Positions 42,350 through 58,147 of a stretch of DNA of 64,000 nucleotides are shown here, in pieces. Position 1 is the first letter of the stretch, and each line of letters opens with the position of its first letter. The stretch spans positions 1 through 64,000 of the forward strand of contig SAUG01000094.1 in assembly GCA_011316305.1 (NCBI GenBank), given 5' to 3'. The DNA is from Rusavskia elegans (taxonomy: Eukaryota; Ascomycota; Lecanoromycetes; Teloschistales; Teloschistaceae). The notes under the pieces are model-generated. The model ran no database searches. It was not told where the DNA came from and saw nothing but the letters and a program-made list of their open reading frames with translations. The position numbers and the translations under genes are program-made.

Positions 42350-42843
42350 GCTATTTAAATTATATTAATACTATTTATAAAAAAATAACAAAAGATTTAT
42401 ATATATATAAATTGAAAATTTCTGATTATAATAAATAAAATTTTCTATTAACTTTCTATTGATTTTCTATTAACTATTAATTTTATAAAATTTTTTATTA
42501 ATTTTTAATTAACAGCGAATTCCTTTTAATTTTATATTATTTTAAATTGAATATTATACGAAATCTATCGGTTAATTTAAATTATTAGTCAATTAAAATT
42601 TAAATATCTATTATACTAAACGAAAAGTTAATATATCTTTAATTTTCAATTAGTAATTTATTTTTTCCAATTTATAAATCGACAAATTGTCGATATATTG
42701 TCGTAGGACAGGCGGTTGCCACTAAGGTAATATCCTTGGCGGCACACTTTAGCCAATCGTTCAAAGCTTGTTATTGGCCTGTGGTAAAATAGTCCCCCTG
42801 GTGCTCGTCATGCAGCTTTTCTCACTCATGAGGACCGCATGGC
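42350..42843. other. Boundary from AT-rich block to gene-bearing DNA
   Basis: From 42,350 to about 42,690 the sequence is very AT-rich but keeps TpG and CpA, like 2.3-4.1 kb. At about 42,700 it switches within some tens of bases to balanced composition. CGACAA and TTGTCG form a short inverted repeat at the switch. Only about 140 bp separate the edge from the first start codon of the WD40 gene, so its promoter must lie at or across the boundary. No other gene is visible. Confidence 0.6.
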
Positions 42844-44229
42844 ATGTCTTCGTCTACAGATCCAGATCACTTCTTCCAGACAAAGTAAGCATATTCCGTG
42901 AGAGGATTGGCTGTTGAGGTCTTTCTGTGTTTGCTGCCACTCAAATTGTCATGAGACGGGATTGTTACGTTGGATAAACGCTAACACGAATTTCTCTCTA
43001 GCCATTCCCTTGCAGAAGCCGAACGTAAATCTCTAAAGTCGAAGAACAAGAGTGGCAATCCAATCTGCCTTCCATCCAAGATACTCGCCCTCATTGCCGA
43101 TCCACAATGCCCACACGAGGCCGTATTCGTTGCCGAGAGTGCAGGGAACGTGAGGAGAGTCGTGGTCGATGTAGGTGAGCAATACTGGCTTTCATCTATA
43201 CTTTCTCTGCTTCAACATCTGTGGATGGGTTAAATGACTGATAAAGCCATGGCGCACTAGACGGGCGACAAAGGCGTCGTCTATAGGGGCCCAACAGCAC
43301 CGCTCACAAGCGTAGCTATCGACTCCACCGGCAAGACCCTGTTTGCAGGCTGTTGGGACAAATCTATTTGGTCATGGTCCTTGTCGAACCGTCAGCCACT
43401 CCTTCGTTACCATGGCCACACCGACTTTGTAAAATGTCTCATCACGCTCAGACTAAGAACGACAGAAATCGTCGTCTCGGGAGCAGCAGATGCTTCCATC
43501 ATCGTCTGGAACATGGAAACGGCCGAGAGACTCCATGTGTTGAAAGGGCATACACGAGGGGTTCTTGACCTCGCAGTCGATCTAAGCACGTACGACCACA
43601 AGAACGTTCCGGCAGATGGATTAGAGGAAGCCGTAGTATTCAGCGCCGGCAGCGATAGGGAAATTCGCCGATGGCGGATCAGCCTTGAGAAGGCCGAGCA
43701 ATTGGATCCAGAGACTCCTCTTCTTGTCCACGAGACCAGTGTCTATGCTCTCCATTTCGACGACGATGGAGATCTGTGGACCGCGTCCGCTGATGGAACT
43801 GCTAAATGCCTATCACGCTTTCAAAATTTCCAACCAGACAGCACAATCCAGCATGGCGACTACGTCCGGGCAGTTGCGCTGGAGGAAATTGGAGGCTATG
43901 TGGTCACCACTGGACGGAGTGAAGATGTCAAAGTGTGGGATCGAGGAAGCGGAGAGCTAGTCAGTATTTTCAGTGGACACTATGAAGAAGTCACAGGCTT
44001 GGTGATGTTGCAGCAGAGGTGCGTGAGCGTGGGAATCGATGGGACAATTAGATTGTGGGGTCTGACACATGAGGAGTTGGCAAAAACTAAGGCTCAAGAC
44101 AAAGGTTCTGAGAAGCTCGAGGCAGGTGATGATGTCAGGAATACTCGACAAGCAGACAAAGGCGAGCAGGGCGGTCTTACGGAAGAAGAGGAGAGGGAAT
44201 TAGAAGAATTAATGCATGATTTTGATTGA
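42844..44229 (+). CDS. WD40-repeat protein
   Basis: Three exons: 42844-42884, 43002-43170 and 43261-44229, giving 392 residues. The donors are GTAAGC and GTAGGT. The first intron carries a perfect CTAAC branch site before CTCTCTAG. The start ATG opens a short exon reading MSSSTDPDHFFQT. About seven WD blades follow: FVAESAGNVRR, LTSVAIDSTGKTLFAGCWD, GHTDFVKCLI...SGAADASIIVW, GHTRGVLDLAV...SAGSDREIRRW, ETSVYALHF...SADGTAKCL, GDYVRAVAL...VKVWD and GHYEEVTGLV...DGTIRLW. The last ~55 residues are charged and end in an acidic helix (EEEERELEELMHDFD). WD propellers are protein-binding scaffolds; the partner is unknown. Orthologues appear to be fungal proteins of unknown role. It is the first gene next to the RIP block yet shows no RIP damage. 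The splice model rests on frame continuity and signals. Confidence 0.85.
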
Positions 44230-44503
44230 AGCTGGCGGTAATTTAACGTTCTCAAGTTGACTGCGATGAATGCTTGAGCTATCTCAATTTCTCAAGATAG
44301 CTCGTGGCGGCGATGATCGTATGTCGAGTCGCCGCGCTGAGGTGTTGACCAGGAAGGGAAGGCGGCGGTCGACTGATCACAGATCTAATCTTAGTCGTTG
44401 GTCTGTCTCGGAGGCTAGAATTGGCGGTATGGCGGGCAATAACATGATAGAAACCTGATATTCAACGGAAGATCATGCGAATCGCATGACAGCCTCATCA
44501 CCT

Positions 44504-44914
44504 CTATTCCGTTCGCCTGTCGATCAAGTGGAGCCAGTTCCCAGGATGTGAAAACACATCGAGCGTCTTCCAAATGAAGCTTGTGTTATCTATCCCTTCG
44601 CCCGATCCCGGCTGGATCTTAGGTTCGCCCAAAGTCTCATCTAGTACATGCTGAAATCGACGCTGGGGATACGTCGATGCTGAAATATTGTTCAAGGCAG
44701 CATATGCGGTATGTAATGGAGCTCCATCCAGCCAATCCCTTAGGTTCCATTTGTCCACCTGCAACCTCTTTTCTCCGCATAACCTTTCTCCACCTAACCC
44801 CAAGGTTGAGATAAAATCATGAACAGTGATCCCCAAGCCTGCTATATTCGCGTACCTTCTTCTCTTGTCTGGATTTGATAGGCTCTGCCCACTGTATGCT
44901 TCGATGCCGCCGTA
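44504..44914 (-). pseudogene. Conserved coding fragment without a visible 5' end
   Basis: An open frame of 136 codons reads as convincing protein: YGGIEAYSGQSLSNP, ITVHDFISTLGLGG, VDKWNLRDWLDGAPLHTAY, GEPKIQPGSGEGIDNTSFIW, SHPGNWLHLIDRR, then stop. It contains no ATG. It opens right after an AAAACAG acceptor-like sequence, so one or more upstream exons are expected. Only about 100 bp remain before the divergent carnitine acyltransferase start at 45015, and no suitable first exon is seen there on this strand. I take it as a truncated gene, or a gene whose first exon I failed to find. I do not recognise the family. It is convergent with the WD40 gene. Confidence 0.45.
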
Positions 44915-45014
44915 CTGTTTTCAAGACTGCCATTACTTCTACCGCACAGCCTTACGGCTTCTTTCTATTCCTACCGTTATTTCCCCTTCATATGCCTAAC
45001 TGAACATTGTCATC

Positions 45015-47649
45015 ATGCCAGTCCGAACCTTCACCATGCCTAAATCGCTGAACGAGTCTCTGGCGAGCCAACAACCTCCGAATACAGATACAGACAGGTC
45101 ATCTCTGAATGGCGTCAAGGAGGCTTACTCGCCATCCGAGCGTGAACCTCTGGCCGAGAGCGGTCCCAAAGAGAAGCTTGGCATAACGTATGCTGCTCAA
45201 GACAAATTACCCAAGCTCCCCATCCCCGAGCTCGAGGATACATGCCGGAAATTTCAAGCAGTGTTAGCACCGTTGCAGAACCAGCGCGAGCAAGACGACA
45301 CTGCAGCTGCGGTACGAGACTTCCTCAAGGCGGATGGACCGGAGCTGCAAGTGCGATTGAAAAAGTACGCCACTGGGAAGACGAGCTACATTGAACAATT
45401 CTGTATGTCTCAATTCTCATTGTAGTTTGGTGTCAATCATTCTTATTGCCACGATGGGCTAATCCATGGGGATAAAGGGTACGACTCGTACCTGAATTTT
45501 GACAATTCCGTCGTTCTGAACCTTAACCCTTTCTTCCTTCTTGAAGACGATCCTACCCCTGCCCGGAACAACCAGGTCACCCGTGCTGCATCATTGGTTA
45601 TTTCTGCTCTTTCTTTCGTGCGAGCAGTCCGCAAAGAGGAGCTTTCTCCCGACACTCTTCGAGGCACACCATTATGCATGTACCAATACTCGAGACTTTT
45701 TAGCACCGCACGGATACCGACTGAAAGTGGATGTCAGATCGCCCAAGATTCAGGGTCCCGCCACATTGTTGTTTTGTGCAAGGGGCAATTTTACTGGTTT
45801 GATGTTATGGACGATAATTCCGACATCATCATGACAGAGAAAGACATGGCACTCAATCTTCAGGTCATCGTGGATGACGCCGAAACGACCCCAATACAAG
45901 AAGCTGCGAAAGGTGCACTAGGCGTCCTCAGCACTGAGAATCGCAAGATTTGGGCGGGACTGAGAGATGTTCTTACCCGCGACGCTGAGTCCAATAACGC
46001 CGAATGCCTTAGTATTGTCGACTCCGCCCTCTTCATCCTGTGCCTTGATTACACAGAACCCAAGAATGGCGCTGAGCTTTGTGGAAACATGCTCTGTGGT
46101 ACTAGCGAAGTGGTCAAAGGGGTTCAGATCGGTACTTGCACCAACCGATGGTACGACAAGATGCAAATCATTGTCTGCAAGAATGGCAGCGCCGGTATCA
46201 ACTTCGAACACACGGGCGTTGACGGCCACACTGTCCTTCGCATGGCGAGCGATGTCTACACGGACACGATTCTCCGCTTCGCCAAGTCGATCAACGGGCA
46301 AGCCCCCAGTCTTTGGACCTCCACTTCACCTGACCCTTCCAAACGGGACCCGGACAGCTTCGGCGATGTCAGCACTACACCGCACAAGCTCGAATGGGAC
46401 ATGCTGCCTGAACTTAGTACCGCCTTGCGGTTCGCTGAGACTAGGCTTGCCGACCTGATCCAACAGAACGAGTTCGAGATCCTCGAATTTGCTGGCTATG
46501 GCAAGAATTTCATCACGTCCATGGGCTTTTCCCCAGACGCGTTTGTGCAAATGGCCTTCCAGGCTGCTTACTACGGTCTCTACGGTCGCGTGGAGAATAC
46601 GTATGAGCCTGCAATGACGAAAGTCTTCCTACATGGTCGTACTGAGTCCATTCGCGTCGCAACTCTTGAGTCAGTGGAGTTTGTCAAGACGTTTTGGGCA
46701 GATAACAGCCCCCAGCAAAAAGTAGACGCGTTGAAAAAAGCAACACAAAAACATACCGCGCTCACCAAAGAGTGTGCGAAAGCACTTGGTCAAGATCGAC
46801 ACCTCTACGCCCTTTACTGCGTCTGGCAACGCGCTGTCGATGAGGAAGGCGCGGAAGCAGCAAGTAGTAATGGCTATTCTAGCCCCGTGGATGGACCGTC
46901 CTCGGAGGCCGGCATGTCTCCCCAGCAAGACCCATCCATTTCCCCTTCTCCGCCTCGTTCTCCTAGTGCGAAGAACAACGACAACTCCAGATCGCCGTCT
47001 AAATCAACTTCCAACAAGCCCCCACTGCAGCAAATCCCATCCCTGTTTTCCGATCCTGGCTACGATCGCATAAACAACACGATCCTATCCACCTCGAACT
47101 GCGGGAACCCTGCTCTCCGGCATTTTGGGTTTGGCCCAACATCTGCCGACGGCTTCGGGATTGGTTACATCATCAAAGACGACTCCATCTCGATCTGTAT
47201 CTCTAGCAAACATAGGCAAACCAAGCGTTTCGTAGCGAGCCTTGAGGCATATTTCCTGGAAGTGAAGAGATTATTGAGGAGCGTGAAAAAGGGAGAGTCG
47301 ACAGGAAGGAGCAGAGTTAGAGAAAGCGAGGAAGAGAAGAAGAGAGGAAAGGGGAAGGTCATCAAAGGGGAGACACAGGGGAGCGAAGCTGCTCCTGCAG
47401 TCGGAGTGGAGGAAGCGGCTGAAGAGGAGGACGAAGGATTGGGAGGATGTGAGTTTCCACCTTGCCGAAATTGTTCTTTCTACCGTTGCTATGGCTGACT
47501 CTGACGTTTGCGTAGACGGGTTCTTCGACGCCGGGATGTTGTTGCAAGCACTTAAGGCAAGCCAAGAAGAGAAGGAGAAACCAAGCGAAAAGGCGGCAGG
47601 GAATGCGAGAAGGGCGATTGGCAAGAAACTGCGAGTCAGCGAGTATTGA
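45015..47649 (+). CDS. Carnitine O-acetyltransferase, cytosolic type
   Basis: Three exons: 45015-45402, 45478-47448 and 47516-47649, 830 residues. The enzyme moves acetyl groups between CoA and carnitine so that acetyl units can cross organelle membranes, as needed on acetate or fatty acids. The choline/carnitine acyltransferase fold is recognisable from LPIPELEDTCRKF to the C-terminus. The catalytic His is H374 in FEHTGVDGHTVLRM. The substrate loop YSSPVDGPSSEAGM is followed by a low-complexity Ser/Pro insert of about 60 residues, then STSNCGNPALRHFGFGP and DGFGIGYIIKDD. There is no N-terminal mitochondrial presequence and the C-terminus (SEY) is not a peroxisomal signal. Length and insert suggest the Yat2/FacC branch rather than the mitochondrial/peroxisomal Cat2/AcuJ type. 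A second ATG at 45036 is an alternative start. Confidence 0.92.
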
Positions 47650-48200
47650 TATGAGGCGCTAGTTGCTGCGATGCTGCGATTGATTTCGTACAGTCCTTGA
47701 TTATTGCGAGTATGTTTACATCCTTGGACTTACATTGTTTGATCTCATTCAACCCGTTCAGCGTCAGTGCCAATGACTTTAAAGGTAGGTAAGGGACTCC
47801 AGCAGCACTTTGTACACACGTGTAATTGAGATGCCTCTGGAATCAGGCTGACAACGATTGTTATCTTGACCCTTGTTGCGACATCGCTCCCATCTTTCGG
47901 AGACGAACGCTGCATACGATAGTGAGCAACGTACATCAAATGGTATCGTCGTAAAGAGCCCCCGCGATTAATCTTAACGCGTTCAGAACCGCGCTAAGCG
48001 AACATTGTCGATCTTTTGGAGAGCTTCAGAAAGTAATTTGCGGCTGCACGATCACCGATTCACCTTATGCTGCACATTATCTCCCTATCTGTATACTATA
48101 CTCACTGGTCAAAAACAATTCTGAACTGTGACGAAGCTCAAACCAGAGAGTAGAAATCTTAAGAACATCCAATTACATCTATACCTAGCAAGACTGAGCC
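47650..48200. other. Intergenic spacer, carnitine acyltransferase to Yag7-like gene
   Basis: About 550 bp between two co-directional genes. No open frame resembles a protein. It should hold the terminator of the upstream gene and the promoter of the downstream one; I see no distinctive motif. Confidence 0.5.
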
Positions 48201-49784
48201 ATGTCCGCAATAGAATCAAACCCACCGACACCGCAAGAGTCGAAGAGTGCGAAGAAGAAGAAAGCGAAAGCAGAAGCCGCAGCCAAAGACAATGCCCCTC
48301 AGCCATCCGTTGATTCGGATTCTGCTAAACCCAATGCCGAAACTACCACTGACGGATCCTACGAGAGCCCCTACATGAAGGAGCTTTACAAGTCCGTTGG
48401 AGCCAACCCTACCATCCTTAAGCAACGCGCGAGACTGACAGACCGACAGAAGTATCCGTAACGTCAAGAAGAAGCTGGTATGACCTCGGTTCGGGCATGT
48501 CGAACATTCTGATTGACCATCTGCAGAATGCCACTCAAAGGGTTGACTCAATCGTTGCCGAAAACCCCGACCAAACTCTCGATCAGCTCCTCGCTGCACG
48601 CAAAATCAACCCAGACCAAAAAGCTCAAGCGCAGAAGAAGCCGTCACTGCAGGCTTCCCTTGCTCAGCTTGAGGAACAGGTCGCCCAGTACAAGCAATTC
48701 GACGAGGACTACCAAAAGCGTCTGGCGACTGAAAAAGCGGCTCTCGCAACGTCCCACAAGGAGGAGTTGGAAAAGGTCAAGGAAGCAGCCATCGCAGAAG
48801 CCAAGGCTGAAAATGCCAAAGAAGCTAAAGACAATCTCCTAGTGCTGAGCAAGTTCTTAAGGGCTGCTGCGGCCAAGCGTCAGGGTGGCGATGAGACTTC
48901 ACCAGAGAATCGCGCTTTCGAAGGAGCTCTTCTTCTGGTCTACGGCGGAGAAGCGGGCGCTGTTGCGGCAATGGAGAGCCTGATCGCTGGTGGTGACGAA
49001 AAGGTGCCTACTGTCGATCAGGTTCCTTCGGATTACACATGTAAGTCTACGACCACCCTTCAAGCATACGAAGCTTATCGCCTTCCTGGCAGACAAGCAG
49101 GTCCGTGATCTGGCATTTGAGTACGCTCCGTATGCCGCAGAAGAAGCTTGGGCCGAAGACGTCGCGCAGTCGGAACCTGCCCCGCCGGCTGCAGAAGAGT
49201 CCACTAACGAAGTCATCACTGATCCTACGGTGGCAAACGCGGGCATGACCGAGCTCGATTCCGCTGCTGAGCCAGCGTCGAATGGAGTCGCTCATCATGT
49301 TGATACCCCTTCGGTGCCCGATGCCTCCAACATCGACGCCGGTGCGGCTAACGCAGCTGGAGCAGATCCCGGCTGGGAGGCCAAATTATCGGAATCTACA
49401 CAGTCCGGGCCCGATGGTTGGGTCGAAGTTGCTCGTGACCCTGCTGAGACCGACACTGGTACAGATGCCACACCTGCCGCGATGAACAGCAGTCAGGGCT
49501 GGGCTGAAGATGTCCCAGCCGAAAATCAATCCATTACCAATCCCTCAGGTGCAGCCGGTCCTTCCGACGGTGGCTCTGATGGTTTCAACGAGGTTCGTCG
49601 CGGCCGTGGCCGGGCTGATGGACAGCGCCGACGCGGGCGTGGCGAATACCGTGGTCGAGGAGGTGATCGAGGGGGAGAAGGCGGATATCGCGGACGTGGC
49701 GGCTATCGAGGTGATCGCGGTGGAGGAGAAGGAGGGTATCGTGGGCGTGGTCGAGGTGGGCGTGGCCGCGGCGAAGGCTCATGA
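48201..49784 (+). CDS. Yag7-family coiled-coil protein with C-terminal RGG tail
   Basis: Four exons: 48201-48391, 48450-48477, 48527-49040 and 49093-49784, 474 residues. Introns are 58, 49 and 52 bp. The 28 bp second exon restores the conserved KSIRNVKKKLNATQRVDS run. The N-terminus is Lys/Ala-rich (SKSAKKKKAKAEAAAKDN). Residues about 118-180 form a charged coiled coil (LAQLEEQVAQYKQFDEDYQK). A conserved helical segment follows (LLVLSKFLRAAAA, AFEGALLLVYGGEAGAV). The middle is low-complexity, with repeated W-containing acidic motifs (DPGWEAKL, DGWVEVA, SQGWAEDV). The last ~60 residues are RGG/RGR repeats typical of RNA-binding proteins. The family is related to yeast Yag7, a ribosome-associated cytoplasmic protein of poorly known function. 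An RNA or ribosome role is inferred from the RGG tail. Confidence 0.85.
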
Positions 49785-50794
49785 TGGTGGAACAAAAGCC
49801 TTCCAGCCTTGTGGAAGGGCTGAGATCGAGTCTTCAGGCACAGGAATGTTTTGAGAAGGAACACAGGGGCTATCTACCGGCGCAACGCTGATGCTAATCG
49901 CATCGGTCATCTGCTTGTAATACTGCATAGCATTGCACGCATAGCGACGGGAGCAATAGCGTTGAAGCACTTCTTCGAACTTCTTATACGGAGTACCAGC
50001 TGTCCAATTGTATGCACTTCACGCCACGAGGCTCTGCGAATAACGTGCATGTCAGACTACGGGACTACCACTAGTGCATGCAATAAAGTAAGGCCCTCGG
50101 TAGCCTGCCGAGGGCGATATTCAGCTCATTCGCCCATCTGCCTGAATCCAGGAACACGGGTCTTCGACTATGTTTTGACCTTTTCCTTGGTTCACTGTAT
50201 CATTCCTTCGACTGAGGCTGTCTGATACGCTCTTCGGCTCTGGAACAGATATTGCCAGAGCGTTTTAGTATACACAGAGGGGTATTTCGTGATGCAACAT
50301 ATTATCACCTAAACCCGCCGGCAGGTGTTGCATCACGAAATACCCCTGAGTAGTGATTGTTAAAAGCATTGCTCTTTTGTAACAGATGTGCTGTTGTCTC
50401 GTAGTAGTAGCGATACAATTGAAGTGACGTGCACTCGCAGATACGCGGGGCTAATATCACCGCTAGCGCTTGATCAAGTCTAGCGCATATACCTAGATTT
50501 CACCACCTCCACTCACCCCCGATAACAGTTGCCTCTCTTCAATTTCCCTTCAACGCCCAAAACCACATTTGAAGACTGCTTTGAGCGCTTTGTGTCAGAC
50601 TCCAATCCTCTCCGGATGAAAGCGACCTTTCAGTGGTCGTGTTGACCCAGGTAGCAATCGTACCGCCTAACCTTTGCTCTCCCGAGCAAGGGTTGCTCAA
50701 GGACTCGACACGGTGGATTACATGACCTGACTACCTCCCGCAGAGTCTGATATAAATTTGCGCTATTGCTGGTAGAGATTTAAGGTTCACCGCC
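49785..50794. other. Intergenic region upstream of the KDM4-type gene
   Basis: About 1 kb with no convincing gene; open frames of 60-124 codons here have no protein-like composition. It holds the inverted repeat at 50278-50347. A pyrimidine-rich stretch lies around 50,500-50,580, and the sequence before the start codon at 50795 (CACCGCCATGGCA) is a good Kozak-like context. Confidence 0.5.
50278..50347. repeat. Perfect 22 bp inverted repeat with 26 bp loop
   Basis: AGGGGTATTTCGTGATGC... at 50278-50299 is exactly mirrored at 50326-50347. Inside the loop CACCT (50306-50310) and AGGTG (50323-50327) could extend the pairing. The arms are unique in the window. It could be a small foldback element, a protein-binding palindrome, or part of an RNA hairpin. 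No flanking duplication is evident. Confidence 0.85.
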
Positions 50795-55361
<4,567 letters not shown>

Positions 55362-56164
55362 CGAAGATATCGAACTCGGATACCCTACGTTCGATGGTTC
55401 CGGAGTGATCGGCCCTTGCTTCCAGGCGCTACAAAATGCTCGAGCGGTAATGATAATTTTCCTGATGCGATATGGATAATAATCGTTGGCGTCTGTCACC
55501 CTTCTTCACTCCTTTACGAGCTCCGTATCTTCGAGCTTTTTTTTTTCTTGCAACATTTGTGGCATGGCTGAGGCTGCTCTTTCATGGCGCTGGTCCCTTT
55601 GTTCGTTCCTCCACCTGCGATGTTTTGGAGGGGCTGGTGTACTTTTATGCTATTCTTGTGCGGGAGGGTTTGGCTGCTACCTTTGCTTCAGTGTTCATAA
55701 AGAGAGGAAAGATGGTGCAAGTATATAGCTTGTGGTTTTGTGGGGAACCTGCGAAAGGGAATGGAATGGAAGTATTGCTGAATCTTCGTTTACTGGCAAG
55801 GAAGGCGTCATTTGATTGAGATTTCGCACCCTGGAACTGGAAAGGGATGGACTCGACGCCGATGATACCGGCGGGATTTTGTGCTCGGATTCTCTTATTA
55901 TTTCGGAATATTTGACTGTGGTTAAGGCAAAAAGGACTCTTCCATGATGTCCCCCTTTCCTCAGTCCTTATCCCCCTGTCCTCTACCTCCCTCGCAATAT
56001 CTGATATTCACTCAATCATAAGCTAAGATATTCACCGCATTCAAAAAACCATATGTGGACCAGTATACACCATCCAGACCAAGCTTGACGAACCCCGTCC
56101 AGTACCCCATAAATTCCCTCACATCTCATCAAACCTCCGCATCGGATATAATACATCCCGTCAA
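55362..56164. other. Intergenic spacer between convergent KDM4-type and rad57 genes
   Basis: About 800 bp between two converging genes. Two overlapping open frames at 55472-55819 have no recognisable protein character and contain a T-rich run. No terminator signature or repeat stands out. Confidence 0.5.
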
Positions 56165-57599
56165 TCATTTCCCCTGCCCAACCGCCCTCAACCCCCCACT
56201 CCAAATCTCAAACTCCGTCCCCCTTTCCTCCGACCCCGTAGCAGCCGCCCAGCTAGCAAACACAACCTTCAAATACCGCTTCCATTGTCTTGGCGTCCAG
56301 TCCGCCGCCTCCTCAACATTATCCCCTTCTTCGCTGCTCCCATAGATTTGCTGTTCCTTGACAAGTGCAATCCGACACGCGATCTGGTTCGTCCATACCA
56401 GACCTAAAGAAGGCGTTTTAAGGTTCTGATTGTTTTGGTTTTGATCGTTGTGGGGACCAGAGGACCAGCCGGTGAAGAAATTCTGTTGGTGGTCGAGTGT
56501 TAGGATTGGGTATTGCGGAGATGAGAATTGAGGTTGAGGAAGAGAAGGAGGGGGAGGCATAACGGCGGCATCAAGACTCTGCATGCCTTGACTGCTATCT
56601 GGATGTGGTGGGGAAGAGATTTGCGAGTGCACTGTTGGCGGAGATGACCCCGGCGGTCGTTGCGGTGGCGATGAGGGGATAGGAGCGAAGCGGTCGGCTA
56701 CCTGGTTCGAGACTACGATCGCGCAATTGTGTTGGCGGGCTAGAGATCGGAGTTGGTGGCCTAGTTGCACTAATTGGGTTGATCGTAATCCTAGTGCTGC
56801 GCCTGATGTGGAAGATGCGGAGCGTTCGGCGCGGTAATTTGCTGCGATGCTGTCGATGACGATGAGGCCGATGTTGTGGCGGGCGAGCAGGACGGGGAGT
56901 TGGTAGGCGAGGATGTGGTCTTGGGATTCGAGATCGGGGGTTTGGATGCTGAAGATGCGGGTTAGGGAAGGTTTGGTGGAGGTGGGGAGGGAGGAGAGGT
57001 AGGGGTTGCTGCGGAGGAGTTGGGCGAGGCGGGAGGTTGGGAGAGGATGTTCGGTGGAGATGTAGACGGTTGGGCGGGAAAGGCCGCGTGGTGGAGGTAG
57101 TTGGGCTGTGAGGAGGAGGGAGAGGAGGAATTGAGTTTTGCCTGCGCCGCTGGGGGGTAAATCCTGTTAGTTTTTTACGGCGGGAAGGTCAAGGTGCAAG
57201 GTACCTTTCGCCAGTGACTTCGGTGATGTAAGTTGGAGGGATCCCGCCGCCAAGGGCGGCATCGAGGAGCGGGTCAAGAGTGCTGATGGCGCTCCATTCC
57301 TTTGAGATTGTTCTGCCAGATGCTTTCAGGGAGGAAGCATCTTCGAGATTCGGCGATTCCTCGTATTTGCGCAATGCCTCTGTTCCATCAATCACACCCA
57401 GTTTAGTCTGCAGGCTTGCGAGGACATGGTTGGCAAGCCTGCGGACATCCAAGAGGGGTAAGTGCGCGCGTTTTGCGACTTCTAAAGGATCAAGTGTAAG
57501 TAGGTCGGTAGTCGTTATCAGACTTTTCTCAAGTGACGGTATTAGATGCGTGTAGTACTTGGTCGGGAAATTAGGTATCGTATGAAGAAGGTCTGTCAT
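56165..57599 (-). CDS. rad57: Rad51 paralogue Rad57 (XRCC3-like)
   Basis: Two exons on the minus strand, 57599-57205 and 57149-56165, with a 55 bp intron; 459 residues. In yeast Rad55-Rad57 supports Rad51 filament assembly on single-stranded DNA during homologous recombination. The start ATG at 57599 begins MTDLLHTIPNFPTKYYTHLI, the expected N-terminus; the frame is open further upstream but without ATG. An N-terminal helix-hairpin region (LLTLDPLEVAKRAHLPLLDV) precedes the ATPase core. The Walker A GESGAGKT (residues 130-137) is assembled exactly across the splice junction. Walker B is LIVIDS, with D231. The region after FAPIPSSPPQRPPG is a roughly 100-residue Pro/Ser/Gln-rich insert before the final strand-forming segment (LGLVWTNQIACRIALVKE). 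Convergent with the KDM4-type gene. Confidence 0.93.
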
Positions 57600-58147
57600 G
57601 AGTGCGGAGAAGCTTTGAGGTCTTGATCTGGTGACGTCTTCATCGAGACGCGCTTGTGTCGCGTGAAAAGAACGCGAAACATAGACGAGCACGTGATTTG
57701 GCAAGGTGTAACCCTAATTCAAGAACAAGTCGAACAAGTCCGTGAGCAAAGGTGCTTGACATCCTGAGAGTTGTTCCATCAGCTGGTTTCGAAAGAGCTT
57801 TGTGGCTCCATGAAGTCGGCTGGCCATACAGAAGTCGAAAGGAGAGGATCAAAAAGGGACTTAAGTACTGATGATGGGTAGATCAAAGAGGCATGGACCT
57901 TGGCCTCTGGGGATTTGTCCTCATGTTATTGTCCTCTGGTATGAAAAGGTCTGAACTTGCTCATTGACACGGCTTTGGAAGCAAATACCACTTTTCATCG
58001 GTCGAAAACGCGACTGGATCCACTTTCCACATTTGATCGCGTGCATGCCACATGCCACACCTGGTGCATAATCCACGCCCTTGCTTCAACCTTTCCATAC
58101 AAAATCACCTACCAAGACCTCAAGTTTGCCCAAGCTACACATGGGAG
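57600..58147. other. Divergent promoter region, rad57 and F-box-like gene 1
   Basis: About 550 bp between divergently transcribed genes. Open frames here are short and unconvincing. An in-frame ATG at 58052 could extend the F-box-like gene. Confidence 0.45.

Larger units (their letters stand above)
1..42700. repeat. RIP-degraded AT-rich block of nested retrotransposons
   Basis: Almost the whole stretch is built from A and T with CpA and TpG nearly absent and TpA very common, which is the footprint of repeat-induced point mutation in Pezizomycotina. Only two open frames of about 60 or more codons occur in more than 42 kb, and neither resembles a protein. Former retrotransposon proteins can still be read through stop codons in several places (reverse transcriptase, RNase H, integrase, gag). 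The block ends abruptly near 42,700, where balanced composition and genes begin. Individual elements are listed separately. Confidence 0.93.

Noticed and set aside
55472..55819. 115-codon open frame after the KDM4-type gene, hydrophobic in part
   Set aside because: It overlaps another open frame, includes a homopolymer T run and has no family features; probably 3' untranslated or spacer DNA.
57640..57852. N-terminal extension or separate gene upstream of rad57
   Set aside because: The rad57 frame upstream of 57599 has no ATG, and the MTDLL start matches what is expected of the family; the other open frame is short and without pattern.
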